A stretch of DNA of 64,000 nt from Lepturacanthus savala (GCA_030544235.1 CM060468.1:5927758-5991757); one strand, 5' to 3'. Shown: positions 23,928 to 38,786, counted from the first letter of the stretch. Notes: generated by a model from the sequence alone, not told the origin. Program-made: numbers and translations.

Positions 23928-24230
23928 GGACGACATGGTGGAACAGTGGTTGCACTGTTGCCTCATAGCAAGAAGGTCCTAGGTTTAAAACCTTGGTCAC
24001 ACAGATCTGTGTGGGTTTTCTCCAGGTTCCCCGGTTTCCTCCCACTGTCCAAAAGTATGCTGAGGTAAATTGGAAACACCTAAATTGCCCATAGGTGTGA
24101 GTGTAAGAGTGAACTGTGTGTTTGCCATGATAAGCTGGGATGTATCCCTGCCTCTCACCTGTAATGTGTTGGTATTGGCTCCAGCAGACCCCTGCAACTC
24201 CAATGAGGAATGTGTGGGTATAGAAAATGA
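23928..24230 (+). mobile_element. SINE-like dispersed element
   Basis: The motif order ggacgacatggtgg, aacagtggttgcactgttgc, ctcatagcaagaaggtccta, tttcctcccactgtccaaaa, taaattgcccataggtgtga and ggctccagcagacccctgc, ending in gtatagaaaatga, matches a very abundant fish SINE-like repeat (FR2-like in my recollection). It is close to full length, moderately diverged and has no target duplication I can identify. The 131-codon minus frame over it is a by-product. Confidence 0.8.
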
Positions 24231-27200
24231 CTAACAGTACTAGTAGTATTATTAGTGTATTTATTAAGACCACTAAAACTCACATTCTGCTTTCAGTTAA
24301 TGTTTAAACTGCTTAAGTGAGGAACATACAGAAGAGCTGGAATGGATGTGATTGTTAACTTGCACTTGTGGTCAGAAGCAGAAATTCAATATAATGTTTG
24401 TGTTACTGTGTGTTTGATGGCTGTGTGTTCGGCCATAAGCGCTTGATTATCAGGACTCTGTTTATAAGGTGGCTATGACTTACACTAATAAGTGCTGCAC
24501 TCTCTAAAAGTCCACTGCAGTCTACCAGGGGCTGCAGGTTCACACACCGATCACTATTCTCTACAAGCTATATTAAATTGCTGCTGTAACAAAGTTTCCC
24601 ATTCGGTGTCTACATATTGGTTATGTGATTAAGTCTGGAGGCCTCATTCTTTGTGGCAGAACAGAAGTGTAAATACTTACTGAGCAGCTCTAAATACATG
24701 TAATCCAATAGAGCCCAAGGGTGGCAGCTTTAGAGACGGAAATGAAACAGGCTGTTTATACTGAGACTACAATATATTAATTAGATTAGCACCAACTGCA
24801 CATAATATCCTTTGTAGTCGATGGATGGCCTTTAGCTGTTTGGGCTATTTTGACATAAAGTGTGCTGCAATATAAGAACTCCTTTTATATAAAGTTCTCC
24901 TTATTGCTCAAGGTAAAATGTATAGTGTAGAATACTTTACCATCTTACAACAGAGCATTCATTAAAAGAGCAGTTCAATGCAGTAATTTGAAACAATAGA
25001 CACAAATCAATTCACAAAGACCATATATCAACTTTATCCAGTTAAAACTGAAGACTAGACCACCAGGTATGTCATGCTGTGAGGTCATTTTTGTTGATAA
25101 TCTTTTCAATTCTACATGTTTAAAACTCTCTCTTTTGTTCATTAATGAGGTAGACTGCTTTTTTCACACCACCTTCATGGTGAAGCTTGATATCTAGATT
25201 AGTTGTCCGCGGTTGACCGTCTGTTATCCCTCGGAAACCCTGCAAAGTCCAGGAGGAGAAATGACTTTGAGGCTTCTCTTTCCTCCCAACTTTTAAAGGG
25301 AATCAGCCTCAACTGTCCTCTAAATGCAAAACAGAAATCAGTCCTTTGTGGCTCACAGCACAGACTAAGAGAGAGAGGGATGGGAGGTTGGCTGGTGCTG
25401 AAATAGATTTTGAGGTGAATGTTATCTACTCATGAAGCGGGGAAGCAATCTTACCCGGTGCAACGATGAGAGGCGCAATACAGATAAAGTGTTTGGATAA
25501 ACTCCAGTACCAGTACATTCCACTGGATATTATTACAGTAGGCCCACTGTTTCAGTCAATGCTTTATTTCTGCTGATGCACTATCTATATCTATTGGATC
25601 TGAGTCACCTGCAGGGCTACAGTATGGAGAAGGTCAAGTCATGCTCAGTGTGTTTCTATAGCACAACAACTCATTATTCTCATGCCTGGAAGAACCTACT
25701 CTTGTCTCACAAAATGTGAGTAGTAACTCTATATATAGGATTATGAATTTGTTGGTAAATGCTGCAATCGAATAAAGTGTAAAGAATAATGTGGTTTCAA
25801 GTAATTATACTCTAAAGAACACTCAGGTAACACACACATATATATAAGAACACTCTAAATATAGTATATCTCATTATTTGAAGCAAGAGTGGTACTAAAA
25901 ATTATGAAAAACTATTAAAAACAAATATGTCAAAGGCCATCTCATCTTATTAATTTTTAGAGTACAATTTACTGTTTAAATTCTAACTGTAAGAACACTA
26001 AATTCCTACCCAGGTGCCATCTCAGCATATATTAAATAAATAAACCTTTAATAAGATTTAACATCATCATCTATAGAATGATGAGACGAGACCTAAGTAG
26101 GCCTGTACACAAAAACATAACAGGACTTCACCTGGTATACGATATAATCCTGGACTGAATGTAATAAGGATAGCAATTATAGTAGACATTTAAATCCTAA
26201 CCTTGGAGTGATACTTTAAATTAGTAATTTAAGTGCTTTAAATTCATTCTCTACATTAAGGATAAATAGCCTGTTATTTTAGGATATGCTGCATGTCCTT
26301 GCTAATACAAAATGTGTCAATGTATTGTCTAGCATCCAATACTGACTGTCCTGTTTTTTTTTTATTTCAGAATGATTTTACTCTTACGACATGAATTTCT
26401 GTTCTTTTGCTCAATCTATCCTGCACATGCATAGACAGCCACTTTTTGATCCATTCAAATTCCTCCCACCTGCCTGTAGCATTAGAATATCACATTACAA
26501 TACAGACACTAGATACTCTTGAAATACCTTTTCAGATGGACTTTAATCACCACACCCCCCAATCCTTATGCACCCTTACCTCCACTTCAGGATTTTATGC
26601 TGCTACATGTGAATGAACCAAAATTGTTCTGTGAGCAAAAGAAGACGTGTTTATTTTCTGTTCTTTTTTTGGCTCTTTCTGTTTGTTCATTTTCAGAATC
26701 TCTCAGTGACCAAGAACTGTGATTCTAGGAGAACTTGTTGGAAGGTTAGGGGTATCATTATAATCATCAGTTTATGGAGCGCCTTTTTGCAAAAGCAAAA
26801 TTAGGTTAACAGTATCTGTTCATTTCTGCCTAAGCACATTGCGTATCTATCGGATTGTTTCTTACCTCACCCGAGCACTCTCTCTCCTTTTATCCTCTTT
26901 AACCTACAGTATAGTCTTTCATATAGTCAATCCACTCAGTAAAGGCTCATTACTATTTAGTACAAGCCATGAAATGTCCATAAAAACGTTATTACTGGAA
27001 CGGGGGAACTAATACTGTATGTCTGTGAACATGAAGGTGAAAAGAATGAAAGTGCAATGTGAACCTAAAAATCTACCGGGAGCTGCAGACAAACGGGTCC
27101 ATCCTCCATTTGTCTGCGGCGTGTTGTATCATATGTCTGTTCTGCTCCGACATCTTTAAGTTGCCGGTCTGACTTTCTCCAGATTGATCAGCCAACCTGA

Positions 27201-27689
27201 GCAGCGTCGGTAGCTTTGGGATCAATTAAACATTTACATAAATGCAGGCAGGCTGCTGGTGAAAGCTCCTGCAGGCTCTGCTTATCCTTCACAGCTGATG
27301 GAGCTCTGACTCTATTGAATTCGGCCTGTCCTCTCTTTCTTTTTACTCATATCTCATCTCTTAACACCTCATTCATCTCAAAATACTCCCATTGCTCACC
27401 CTCATACACATCTTTGTGTGTTTCACATGAACATATATTAATATTACGGAGTACCTTTCTCTATTCATACCAATTTCAGTCTTGAGCATAACCAGGATTT
27501 TATATATGACATCTTTGGCACCAACATGGCACCATCTAGTGGGAATTTTATTTAGATTCCCTTTCATACAAGTCAGCCAATACATAACAATAATAAACCA
27601 CTGTTTAAGGTCTTTTTTTTTTTTTTTACAGGGATACATTAATTAAACCACAATTTTGCTTTAATGTATCCAGGGTATGCAATTGGTTG
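24231..27689. other. Noncoding stretch, one weak exon-like frame
   Basis: At 25203-25406 a plus frame following an attag acceptor-like site encodes an unrecognised polar peptide (starting SAVDRLLSLGNPAKSRRR after a TTG). Around 25810-26010 the octamer agaacact recurs three times in AT-rich sequence. A T15 run lies near 27611-27627. Nothing else is recognisable. Confidence 0.4.
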
Positions 27690-28005
27690 AAATGGATTCC
27701 GAACATCCATCCTCCTCTGCTGCTCTGGATCAGGTTGTGTGTGCAGCAGCCAAAGCAGAGAGACCCAGACTTCTCTCCCTGGCCGTTTGGTCCAGCTCTT
27801 CCTGGGGAAACAGGAGGCGTTCCCGGACCAGCTGAGAGATGTAGACTCTTTAACGTGTCCTGGATCTTCCCCCAGGGCATCCTCCCAGTGGGTCTTGCCT
27901 GAAACACCTCAACAGGGGGTGTACAGTTGGCATCCTAACTAGATGCCCGAGCCACCTCATCTGATTCCTTTTGAAGCGGAGGAGCAGAGGCTCTATTCTA
28001 AGCAG
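27690..28005 (-). pseudogene. LINE 3' end, second LINE family, minus strand
   Basis: Read on the minus strand, the translation shows FQARPTGRMPWG, equivalent to the conserved F.A.PTGRRPRG patch near the C-terminus of a widespread teleost LINE protein. The nucleotide order (cccgagccacctcatctgat, gcggaggagcagaggctcta, gagacccagacttctctccc) corresponds to the reverse complement of that region. The frame is broken soon after the patch and only the last few hundred bases remain, as in 5'-truncated insertions. The same family occurs in plus orientation at 61245-62035. Clade not assigned. Confidence 0.8.
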
Positions 28006-31000
28006 TGCTAATTTCATCAGATGAGACTAGATGAAATTTATTTAGCAATGTTTTTTTAATGACGAAAATAAGACAACTGACTTACCACCGTCTATTATAA
28101 TGTCTAATGATGAAACTGGGAAAAGGTTTAAATAAAAACGTGTATTACAATGTATTACGCCATAATGCATGAACATACATATCTGTAAACTCAAATTCAA
28201 ATACACAAAATAATGAGAGTACAGGAGAGTACAGTGCACCAAAGTGACTAAAAGTCCTCAAACTCATAACTAAACACATGAAAGAAAAACTTGTTCAACA
28301 ATATCCAATATAAACTCAGATCAGTGCTGCTGCCGGAAAAGCTCTGACATGACAGAGTGACAGCTTTGGTATTACTCCAAGGTTCAATCTGTTTATCATC
28401 TCATCTCACTCTTTCATTGGTTCAGTCCTCTGCTGAGAGTGAACCTGTTCTGTTTTGATTGATACTGACGGGGGATCTCAGAGGAAATTACACAAACGTG
28501 ATCTGCAAACCCGATCTCTCTCTCTCCTCAGACAAGAGTTAAGTATTGATTGTCAGGATGGTGTTTGGTTTGTAGCTGCCTTGCAGGAATACCTTTTCGG
28601 TACTGCATGAGACTCACTCTACATGCATATATTTCCAGCAGACAGATGGATATCCAGCCTTTGAATAATGTTTAGGTTTCACACAATAGCTCCAGCATGA
28701 AATGAGCTGCACCACTATGAACAAATGTGTGTGCATATGGACATGATAAGTATGATCGTTCTTTCCTGGAACTCAAACAGGGGAATAGCTCCATTACGTT
28801 CTGGGTAATGGTTCTTAATTCACATATTAGCTTTCACTTCCAAATAAGTGGATGGGATAACATGGTCAGATTGCACCTGACATTTTTTTTAGACCTGAAA
28901 GAAATGGGTTGATTTTTTCTAATATTCATTGGCTGGATATTCATGGGTTTTGTTCTTCATGCCTCCCCAAACAGGAAAGAAATGGTAGCTGAGAGTCACT
29001 GAGGCCGATTCCACATGAACACATGTATTTTTTAAACCAAAGTTTTATGGACCCCAGTTAAGAAATAAAAACGAAAAAGAAAACCCTGTCCACACCACCA
29101 TTGTGATTAAAACAAATCTCCAACCGCATGATATCACAAAATCTGCCTTAAACAATGTCATGCACATGCCAAAGCAGTAGATGGCGATAGCAGTCCTAAC
29201 AGGAAGGTCATTTTAGCCAATCACAAGGCTAGTGCACTCCAAGGAGTCTCCATGGATACAACTTACTGTTTACTGTTGCACAGTGTGACGTCGAACAATG
29301 TTGACAAGAAACCTTTTTCCAGAAATGATGTCTACCAAAGACAAGAGTTGATCAGACAGTTCTAGGAGATTGGCTTGGAAGAGGTATCTCTGAAAAGCAT
29401 TTTAGAAATAGGGTCAAATAGGAGTGGAAGATAATATTTTTTAAGGTTTTTAATGAATACAGGATTATAGAGTAGGATAAAGAACAATAAAGTACTAGTC
29501 CAGCCGATGGCATTTTTTGGATGTGAGCTGCCTTAAAACATCAAAGAAGAAGAACAAAATTGCATTGTTTCTGTCTTCACATGACTGCTGAAAGCAGACT
29601 TTTCAGAAAAAAAAAGTTCACTCTTGACTCCAGTTACTAAAAACTGGCCTCAAAGACTTTTTACAAATGCTCAAAGGAGCATTCTACAGATACTGTAATG
29701 GGACATGTGATGAGCATGACATGGGTCACATCACAGACAGGAGAACTAACTATAGCCATTCTAACGCAGTCAAATGCAATGCATCAGTATTGCATAGAGC
29801 ACACTGGCATGCACACCTCTGTGATTCACACTTATACAGGTTCCATTATTCTACTTCTTCTTCTACCATTTTAGAATAGATTGTGTCTGCTGGCATTGAC
29901 TAAAGTAACCTGACCTTGCTGGAGGATATCTGGACATTTTAAAAAACCTGCTTCAAAGTAAATGTCAGAGATTTGAATTTACATTTCAAGGAAGCCTGCG
30001 CCGTCGATCTCTTCCCTTCATTGTGCTCGCATAAAATATGCACACGGTGAATGTACAAATGTTTGAATGACTTCTGTATAGGCCCTCACCCTACAGACAT
30101 GTCATATGTTATAAAACTGGATACGGGAGAGAGGAAAATGGCAGTACGTGCCGCCATGTTTGATTACGACGTGTGGGGACCCCTGTAGTCAGTACCTGGG
30201 CATAGTCATCATGTCTAATTGATGGATCTTTCTTAACCTGAGGCAAATCAGTGCCAACTAGTGACACCTGGGCCCAGTGATCACCAGCCTGTATATCTCA
30301 GCCTGTTCATTTATTCACTCCTTCCCTGCAGATCGCTTCCTGCCGGTGATGTAGCAGCCTGAGTTTGTTCTGTTAACCTTCTGTTGTGTTTATACACTTT
30401 ACAACACACACACATGCACCGCGCACACACAACGTGCACCCCCAGGATTACCTCACTGACATCCAGCTCCATGTTTTGTCATTGTGCCTTCAAGCCATAT
30501 TTTTGATCATTTATTTTTAAATGAAATCACTTGTTAAAGCTCACCACAGTGTTTCTTACATCTCCGCCATGGCTGTAGAGCCAGGATGTGGCAGATGCTA
30601 CCGTGGCCCATGAGAAACCATAATGTTGTGAGCAAATGTAATTGTCTTTTTTTTTTTTAAACAAATCATTCCTCTTGAGCTGTTTCACCCTCCATCTAAA
30701 TCAGTCTGTGTGGATAAGTGTGGAAAAAGGCCGGGTGTTGTCGTGAACGGCGCCATGGAAACCTGTAGCAGCTGCAGTGGTGCCTGCCTCACATCCACTA
30801 AAAGCAGTTATGCCTCTAGAAACGCAGCTGTCAAACCTACTGGTTATCAACTGCCGCAGCACAACGAGCGGACTGGGAATGAAAAGACTTTTTACTTTTT
30901 CTTTTTCTCTCTTGTTTAATTCAATTTTAGGGATGTCCATGAAGGAGCACTAAAATCAAGCTTAATTTGAAAACTTTGTGATGGAACCATAACCTTCGCT

Positions 31001-31180
31001 TACTAATTATTCCTCATCATGACGAAGGTAAAAGCTTTGCTGCCTCATGAATGTGAAGCTGTGGACTAGAATGTCTCCTGTTGCTAAGCAAGTATCTAAG
31101 GGCCGTCCTATTTACTGGGAGGGTAATGATTATTCCAGGTAGTCAGGCCCTGAGGCATTACCAGGAACAGAGTAAGGGCT
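28006..31180. other. Noncoding stretch with weak repeat hints
   Basis: The segment 29000-29300 has phrases (ctgtccacaccaccattgtg, gcagtagatggcgatagc) that recall a fish DNA-transposon-derived repeat, but no ends are visible. A short CA tract occurs at 30403-30430. Small frames, including 30701-30940 and 30710-30919 on opposite strands, are unsupported. Confidence 0.4.
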
Positions 31181-31254
31181 TGGGAAATAAAAAAAAAAAA
31201 AAAACATACAATTTTAATTGCAGAAAGCATGAAAACATAATAATAATTTAATGT

Positions 31255-31345
31255 CTAATGTTTATTTCATGTCTGTTGTAAAGCACTTTGAGCTGCAATT
31301 ATGTATGAAAGTTGCTATGCAAATAAAGTTTATTATTATTAGTCA
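31255..31345 (+). repeat. LINE/SINE 3' tail
   Basis: tgtaaagcactttgagctgc, then atgtatgaaagttgctatgc and aaataaagtttattattatt, is a well-preserved version of a tail common to fish retroelements, including an AATAAA signal and a terminal tta microsatellite. The body upstream is not recognisable. Confidence 0.75.
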
Positions 31346-31382
31346 TTAATCATCTAATTACTGTTTTGCTGGTGCTGAAGCG

Positions 31383-31430
31383 GTGTGTGTGTATGTGTGT
31401 GTGTGTGTGTGTGTGCGTGCATGTGCGTGT
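31383..31430 (+). repeat. (TG)n microsatellite
   Basis: TG tract of about 24 units with a few a and c interruptions. Confidence 0.9.
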
Positions 31431-31730
31431 CCAGCTATGTCAAATTAAAAATGCATAAAGAGCCTTTAGAAATGTTAGTAATAAAAATACAAAAATTGGA
31501 ATAATGTTTTTTTTTTTTCATTTTAGATGATGATACTAACTCAAGAAACTAAATACAATACATACAATTTTTCACATTAAAAATAAAAAAATCCCTTGTT
31601 GATTATGGAGTTATTGAACAAAACACCAGTTTTTAAATAAAAACAATGGAATTTTGAACAGGAACAGGAATTTCAGTTTCAGTTTAGAATTGGCAAAATA
31701 TTGAATTGTTCATGTGGGCTTCAGAGGGTT

Positions 31731-31902
31731 TTAACCTTCCTGTTGTCCCCCAGGGTCAGATTGACCTCACTGTTCCTTCCTTTCTCCACCATTGCCCCTT
31801 CCTCACTTATTCCTCCTTTCTTTTCTCCATCCTTCCATCTTCCTCCTTTCCATTTTCCTCACATTTCCTTCCTTCCTTCCTAAACCTGAGGACAATACAA
31901 GG
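31731..31902. mobile_element. piggyBac-like MITE with pyrimidine core
   Basis: It starts at a TTAA (31731) with ttaaccttcctgttgtcccc then cagggtcagattgacc. The right end reads cctgaggacaatacaagggt, whose reverse complement resembles the start. Between them is a tract of about 100 bases that is almost pure C and T (ccttcc repeats), as in fish members of this family. The right TTAA is degraded. TTAA targets and gtcc/ggac ends suggest piggyBac-type mobilisation; this is inference. Confidence 0.6.
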
Positions 31903-34454
31903 GTCAGTGCCAATTAGGCACATGCTAAGTTAATTGTAATATATATAAATAATAGATATCGGCACAGCAAACATACACAAAGTCTGCTGATTATAGAGGA
32001 AGAAGATATTGTCATCTATCAGACTGACAGATTGCATGATATAGACTTAAGAAGGTCTGCAGCTTTGCAGTAAAACAGAGGGAGAAATGTACAGAGACAC
32101 ACTCAGAGCTGAAGCCAGCTCTCTGCTCCTCTGTGCTCCTGTTGTCGCTCCCATACACATCCTTTTCTCTGTGAGATAAATTCACAAGTTCAAATTGATT
32201 TGACAGTCAATTGTTTTCTTAAAAGAGGTCAACTGTGAAGACGCTTCACACTTCTGTTCGCCACCATTTTCATTTTCAGCAGCTCGAGGTGTTCTTTGGC
32301 CTTTTTGACACAAACAAATGAAAAAAGGAGCCAAAGGCTTGTTGTGCTTCTTGTCTTGCTTCTTCATCCTGGGTGCAGGTGTACAAGTCATAACGGAGGA
32401 CAAGGTTCTTTTAGATTGCCTGGGCTAAAGTTCCAACAAAAAAAAAAAAAAATGCATCTGGCCTGTCATTCCTATCAGATATTTGACCTTCATGTTTAAC
32501 TTGTGGTTCTTATTCCGCAAAGGCAACTCCATGAACTCCACCATGCATTTTAATTGAAAGTTTTTCTTTTGCAAATTCAAACTTTTTTTTTTTTTCAAAT
32601 AGAAAACAAGTCAAGAATATAATAAGTTTAAAAAACAATATGACATGATTTAGACTCATTAAAAGTAGTTATTGAAGTTAAATTACTTAAACTGAGCTGA
32701 GACATATGTTGCATAGTTACAGCACGTTTCTCCTGTGAGCCCATTTGAATCTAACATTAACATTAGTCATAATGTTACCTTTGATGCCTTGTCTGAACTT
32801 TCCATCTAATTTGAAGTTTCCACCTTATTCCACCTCTTAAAAAATACCAGTTAAAAAATACCAGTTTTTGAATTTACCAAAACCAGTTTGCAAAATTTGT
32901 CTGGAGCCCTGCCAGGATTATTTTTTTTTCTTTTTTTGATTGTGTTAGGTTGCTCATTAATTGTTTTTTCCCCCTTTCTGTTTTTCTTGTGCTGTCTCTG
33001 CTGATCCTGATCTGCCTTATCCTGAAACTGTGAAACTCCATCTGTGGCAATGCAGGTAAAACAAATCTTATAACTTATACTAATAGACATGTTCATGACA
33101 ATCCATGTGTGTCTGTGTGCAGTGTGTTACCAAACGAGGCATCTCGTTGACCCCCCTGCTTTTCACATGACCCTGTTTTCTCTCTGTCGCTGCTTCTCTT
33201 TAAACTTTTTTTTTTTTTTTTTTTTTTTTTACACTGGTTGTTTTCTGTTGCTGGATCATTCCAGTCCAGTTTCCTCCCACGATTTGTCTGTGTTGAGCTG
33301 CAGCTTGTTTGTGTTATTTCACCTCATGCAGTGACAGCCATATGGTTAGTTTGCGTGACAAATTGTATTCGTCAGGTTCAGCTGCAGAGCTGGCCACACT
33401 AAACCTAAAGATCACATGTAATATATAATAAAGGCTGCGCACCAGACCTCATTTTCGGAATGCTAAACAGGTGTTTGTGTGTGTGTGTGGAGTCTCTGGG
33501 TTTCCTGCTGTAGGTGATGCAAAGTCAAAGGAGATGTAGAAAGCATGTTGTCATTATTCGTAAGAGGGGGTGAGATTGTGGCTTTTTAAATGGTGGTCAA
33601 GCAGCTGATTAGATTCTTCGCAACAGCACAACGGTGTAGCTAAGGTATAGCAGGCTGGTGTTTGAAGCAGTCTGTAATGAGAGCGTTATCTCAGGAAAAT
33701 AAAAAACAAAAAGACAGCTGTCTGTTTCTGCCTTGTTCATGTTGATTGTTAACCCAACCTTAGTCTGGCTCAGTCTGAAACACAGCATGATAGGGATGAA
33801 AAACATATGGTTGCACCACAGCTGCATGTGGACCATCGATGTGGTAGGAGCATGTGTTCTTATGGTTGTGGTGTACTGTGGGAAATTCATAAGTCCATAG
33901 AAACCTCTGAGTTTCACGACATTTCAATTGCAACAGAGGTTGCACAATTGACAAAATAGGGCCCCTTTAATTTTAAATACCACCATTCTTTCATTCATTA
34001 GTGTGTTAGACTGTGAAATACATTTGATTATGTACAGCAGCTTATTTTATCGCACTGCACAACCTTTATGCTAAGAGGATGCTGTGGATAGATGCTCCAG
34101 GAGATTTACTTCACAAAGTGGGCATGGAACACAATGAGCGTGTGCATAGGAATTGTCTTCATGGCTAAGAATGTTGGTATTTATCAAAGTGCGCCAACTT
34201 CACACAATAAACCGTAATTAATCTCATCTCTTTTTCATCTACTTGTGCATGTACAGGCTCCTTTACAGCTATGAATGTCACAGACAGATCCTCTAGATCT
34301 CATATTAAGCCGGAGAAACAAGACAAAATAAAGGAATTAATGGTCTCATTTCACACCCTCTGATTGCTTTGTTTTCCAAACAAAGGGGAAATGCACATCT
34401 GCAGGATTAAATTTACAATCTAACAATTATTACACTGAATTAAGTATTTGATTT
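31903..34454. other. Noncoding stretch with T25 run
   Basis: Contains an A14 run near 32438-32451, a short tandem of ataccagtt motifs near 32841-32866 and a T25 run at 33206-33230. The segment just before 33970 (aaaatagggcccctttaat) looks like the end of a MITE of TTAAAGGGGCCC type, but its partner end was not found. No gene recognised. Confidence 0.45.
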
Positions 34455-34812
34455 CTTATGTGATGGTACACCTGGTCAGGACTCCGCCAAGAGGGTGCTG
34501 TTTTTGTCTGCCTGTCTGTTTATTAGCAGGATAACTCAATCAATCAGGCCAGATTTTCATCAGACTTTCAGAGAATGTTGGGAAGGGTACCATGAACAGA
34601 TGATTCAATTTTGGTAATGATTCGGAAGAAATCCTGGCTTCTACGTCGCTTTGAAGTTTCTGTTGCTTGGTAACATTTCGGTAAATGGACCTTTAAACAG
34701 ACCCTTATTTGGGGCCACCTGATGGTGAGAGACGGCAGCAAAGAAATGCTTTGGTCGGGACTCGAACCCAGGTGTGCTGTTTAAGAGGCAAGTGCTCTAC
34801 CCTTACACGAAA
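34455..34812 (-). mobile_element. tRNA-derived SINE, near full length
   Basis: On the minus strand it starts with a tRNA-like head (34810-34752) that has a B box (gggttcgagtccc) and an A-box-like stretch (taagggtagagcac). A body follows with tgaaaatctggcctgattga and gagttatcctgctaataaac, then an acagacaggcagacaaa run and a 3' segment cctcttggcggagtcctgac. This order matches a SINE-like repeat seen in many animals. The anticodon stem does not pair properly, so it is not a functional tRNA gene. Confidence 0.65.
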
Positions 34813-34934
34813 AAGGATATAAATCATCATGCCTTATGCAAACAACATCCCAAATTTGATGTTGATCCAACAAATATTCAGAGAGTGAGTGAGTGATATG
34901 AGCCACAGACTGACAGATACCCAGATAATCCTTG

Positions 34935-35043
<109 letters not shown>

Positions 35044-35097
35044 GTGTTTGACACAGTCACATAAAACAGAAGGTACACACCAGAAACACAGTTAGAC

Positions 35098-35326
35098 ATG
35101 GCTGACAGGGTGGGTGGTCTTAATCTGGAGGGAGCACTCAGTCTGACAGGAGATCAAGCTAACAAGTCTGCAGAGACTCAACAGGAGAATCCTCAGGAGA
35201 GCAGCGCAGGTCTCTCCTTTCCTCAATCTATACAGGAAATGCAGCAGAATCCAGCAACTGCAGTACACAGAGAGCGATTGAGCCAATATGTAGGCGGAGG
35301 TTCACATTTGAAAACCATGATTATAG
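35098..35326 (+). CDS. Tentative first-exon candidate, unrecognised
   Basis: A plus frame opens at an ATG in a fair context (agacATGG) and stays open for 124 codons to 35472. If it is an exon, splicing could occur at ttatag|gtaatg (35326/35327) or at the stronger gtaaga a few bases on. The peptide begins MADRVGGLNLEGALSLTG and is polar, rich in Q, E and S, and looks disordered; it has no signal peptide, membrane segment or domain I know. It starts 60 bases after the (TA)51 array and no upstream promoter motif is evident. A frame of this length is not rare in 64 kb, so chance is the leading alternative. Confidence 0.18.
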
Positions 35327-36939
<1,613 letters not shown>

Positions 36940-37260
36940 TTTCACTCATTCAGATAAAAAAGGTTTGCGCTGTGGAGTTTCAGATCTACGCCACGGGCTT
37001 TCATGGCCCGCTGTCTGTCGGCGCTACAAAGGCAGAGAAGAAGAGGATTAGAGAGTCCAAAGAAAACATTTCTGCACTTTGAACACCAACGGTGTGCAAG
37101 ATGACTAAAAAACACACACGCGAGTTCACTTCTCACATGGAGCAGGATGAGCGCAGGTATCGTTAATAATGTTAACAATGGCTGTATCACATGTGGGTGT
37201 CCCAGTTCCATCACCATGGCGATGTGTGTTCAGGCTGTCCCGGTTTACTGAGGTACATAG
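36940..37260. promoter_or_regulatory. Possible enhancer-like element
   Basis: CpG-retaining, repeat-free stretch. It includes gttaataatgttaac at 37162-37176, an inverted pair of GTTAA half sites resembling an HNF1-type site, overlapping a SOX-like aacaatg (37174-37180). A homeodomain-like gtaattag lies at about 37262-37269. A regulatory role is inference from motifs and texture only. The 91-codon minus frame across it has no recognisable domain. Confidence 0.25.
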
Positions 37261-38286
37261 GTGTAATTAGCTCTGCATGTGCTTTATGGCTTCAACCAGT
37301 CAGAAGACATTGATCAAGCTCTGTTACCATTTTCACATTACTAGTTTATCATACATTTCTTCCTCTATGCTTCTACTTTTATCCTTAAATAATGGTTTAT
37401 ATTCTCTTTTTTGGCTCAAAAGCTTAACAACACCTAACAAAACAGACTCAATCACTGACACAAGAGGTGGTATTTATGCACAGAATAGAATATTTCAATA
37501 CAATTATGACTAAAGTGATTACAGCCTAAATATGTAACTTATTTAAACAGAAACCAACCAAATGTATCCTATAAAAATTAACTGGCAAACCACTCAGGTG
37601 GAAAAATGTCCATTTCCGTGGCTGTCGTACAATTTGGAATCAAAAGCCTTTTCAATTTAAGGCCATAGGTGAGCTCCTGGTTTGGATTATTATGTTGATG
37701 ATGTCTTGTAGCCTTTTTTTTTTTCTTTTTGTACTTTTTATGTTTCATTTTTCTTTCATGTTTTTGTTGACTGTACTGGCCTATTTCTAGTGTTTTATCT
37801 GTGCGAATCATTTGCACATCCAGATGTACTGTATATGCTGTGATGAATCGACTACAGCATTTTTACACATATGTTAGTTGCAACTACATATTTTTCTTTT
37901 ATATTTGAGTAAACATATCATTCAGTAATATTTTACAAGAGTAAGCCTACAGCAACACTGACCAGGAAATAGTGTAATGCTCCTGATATAGCCTTCATAT
38001 ATATTTTTTCTGTTTTTTTTTACCATTCATACATCAAGTTTTAATTGGTTCTTAGAAATGTCTACATATATGATTTGTGTGTGTCATTGAACACAAATTA
38101 CTATTTTGAGGATACATAACCTAGTTTTGAAGGCCAAGTGGCGTTTTGCAGGTTCCATTTTGCGTTATTCCTTCTAGACCATCCTGAGAACAGACATATT
38201 TTGAAAATTAGTGGGATTTAATGAAAATATTTGGTACAGGATATGCATTTCCTTACACCACAGCCATTGCAAAAGCACACTAGTTA
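37261..38286. other. Noncoding stretch, no gene seen
   Basis: AT-rich with T runs near 37712-37735 and 38006-38020. No repeats identified. Confidence 0.55.
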
Positions 38287-38549
38287 TTAAAGGGACAGTA
38301 TAGTTTCTGGTTTCTGGTATAAACATGGCAGGTTTTGGGGAGGGAAACCATGTAGATGCTCACCATGTAGATACGACAAAAACAGCTCATTCTAAAGTAA
38401 TAAAAGTGCAATTATTATTTTTGATTGAATTATAAACTAGTGAATGGTCTTAAAATGGAATATTGCATTCCATTACTTCCAAATCTGTTCTGCTAGATGC
38501 TGCTTCTGTTTGCCTAAATGCCACTAAATCTTAGACACTGCACCTTTAA
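38287..38549. mobile_element. hAT-like MITE with matching ends
   Basis: It starts ttaaagggacagtat and ends gacactgcacctttaa; the reverse complement of the end (ttaaaggtgcagtgtc) matches the start well. Internal phrases atgtagatacgac, cagctcattctaaagtaat and tggaatattgcattccatta follow the order of an abundant fish MITE. About 263 bases long, no coding capacity. A related left end lies at 48722. Confidence 0.7.
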
Positions 38550-38786
38550 AACAACACTAATCTCACAAATAATCACAGCGTCTGTTTTATGCTGTAGAGG
38601 ACAAAAGGACCCTCCACATTAGACTCCACAAACCAAAACTGGAATCTCAAAATTCAAATCGTCTTATATACTGTACTTGCATATCCGCAAGGGGAGGAAG
38701 CAGTGAGGACTAAAACATGTGTCCATTGTGATCTGCCTTACAATGTGCAGTAAAGTGCCTCCTTTTTTGCCAACTGTTAAAGCTAG

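Noticed and set aside
23878..24273. 131-codon minus-strand protein
   Set aside because: The frame is antisense to a SINE-like repeat.
34752..34810. tRNA gene on the minus strand
   Set aside because: The B box is good, but the anticodon arm does not form a five-pair stem and the acceptor arm has no partner. The context is a SINE body.
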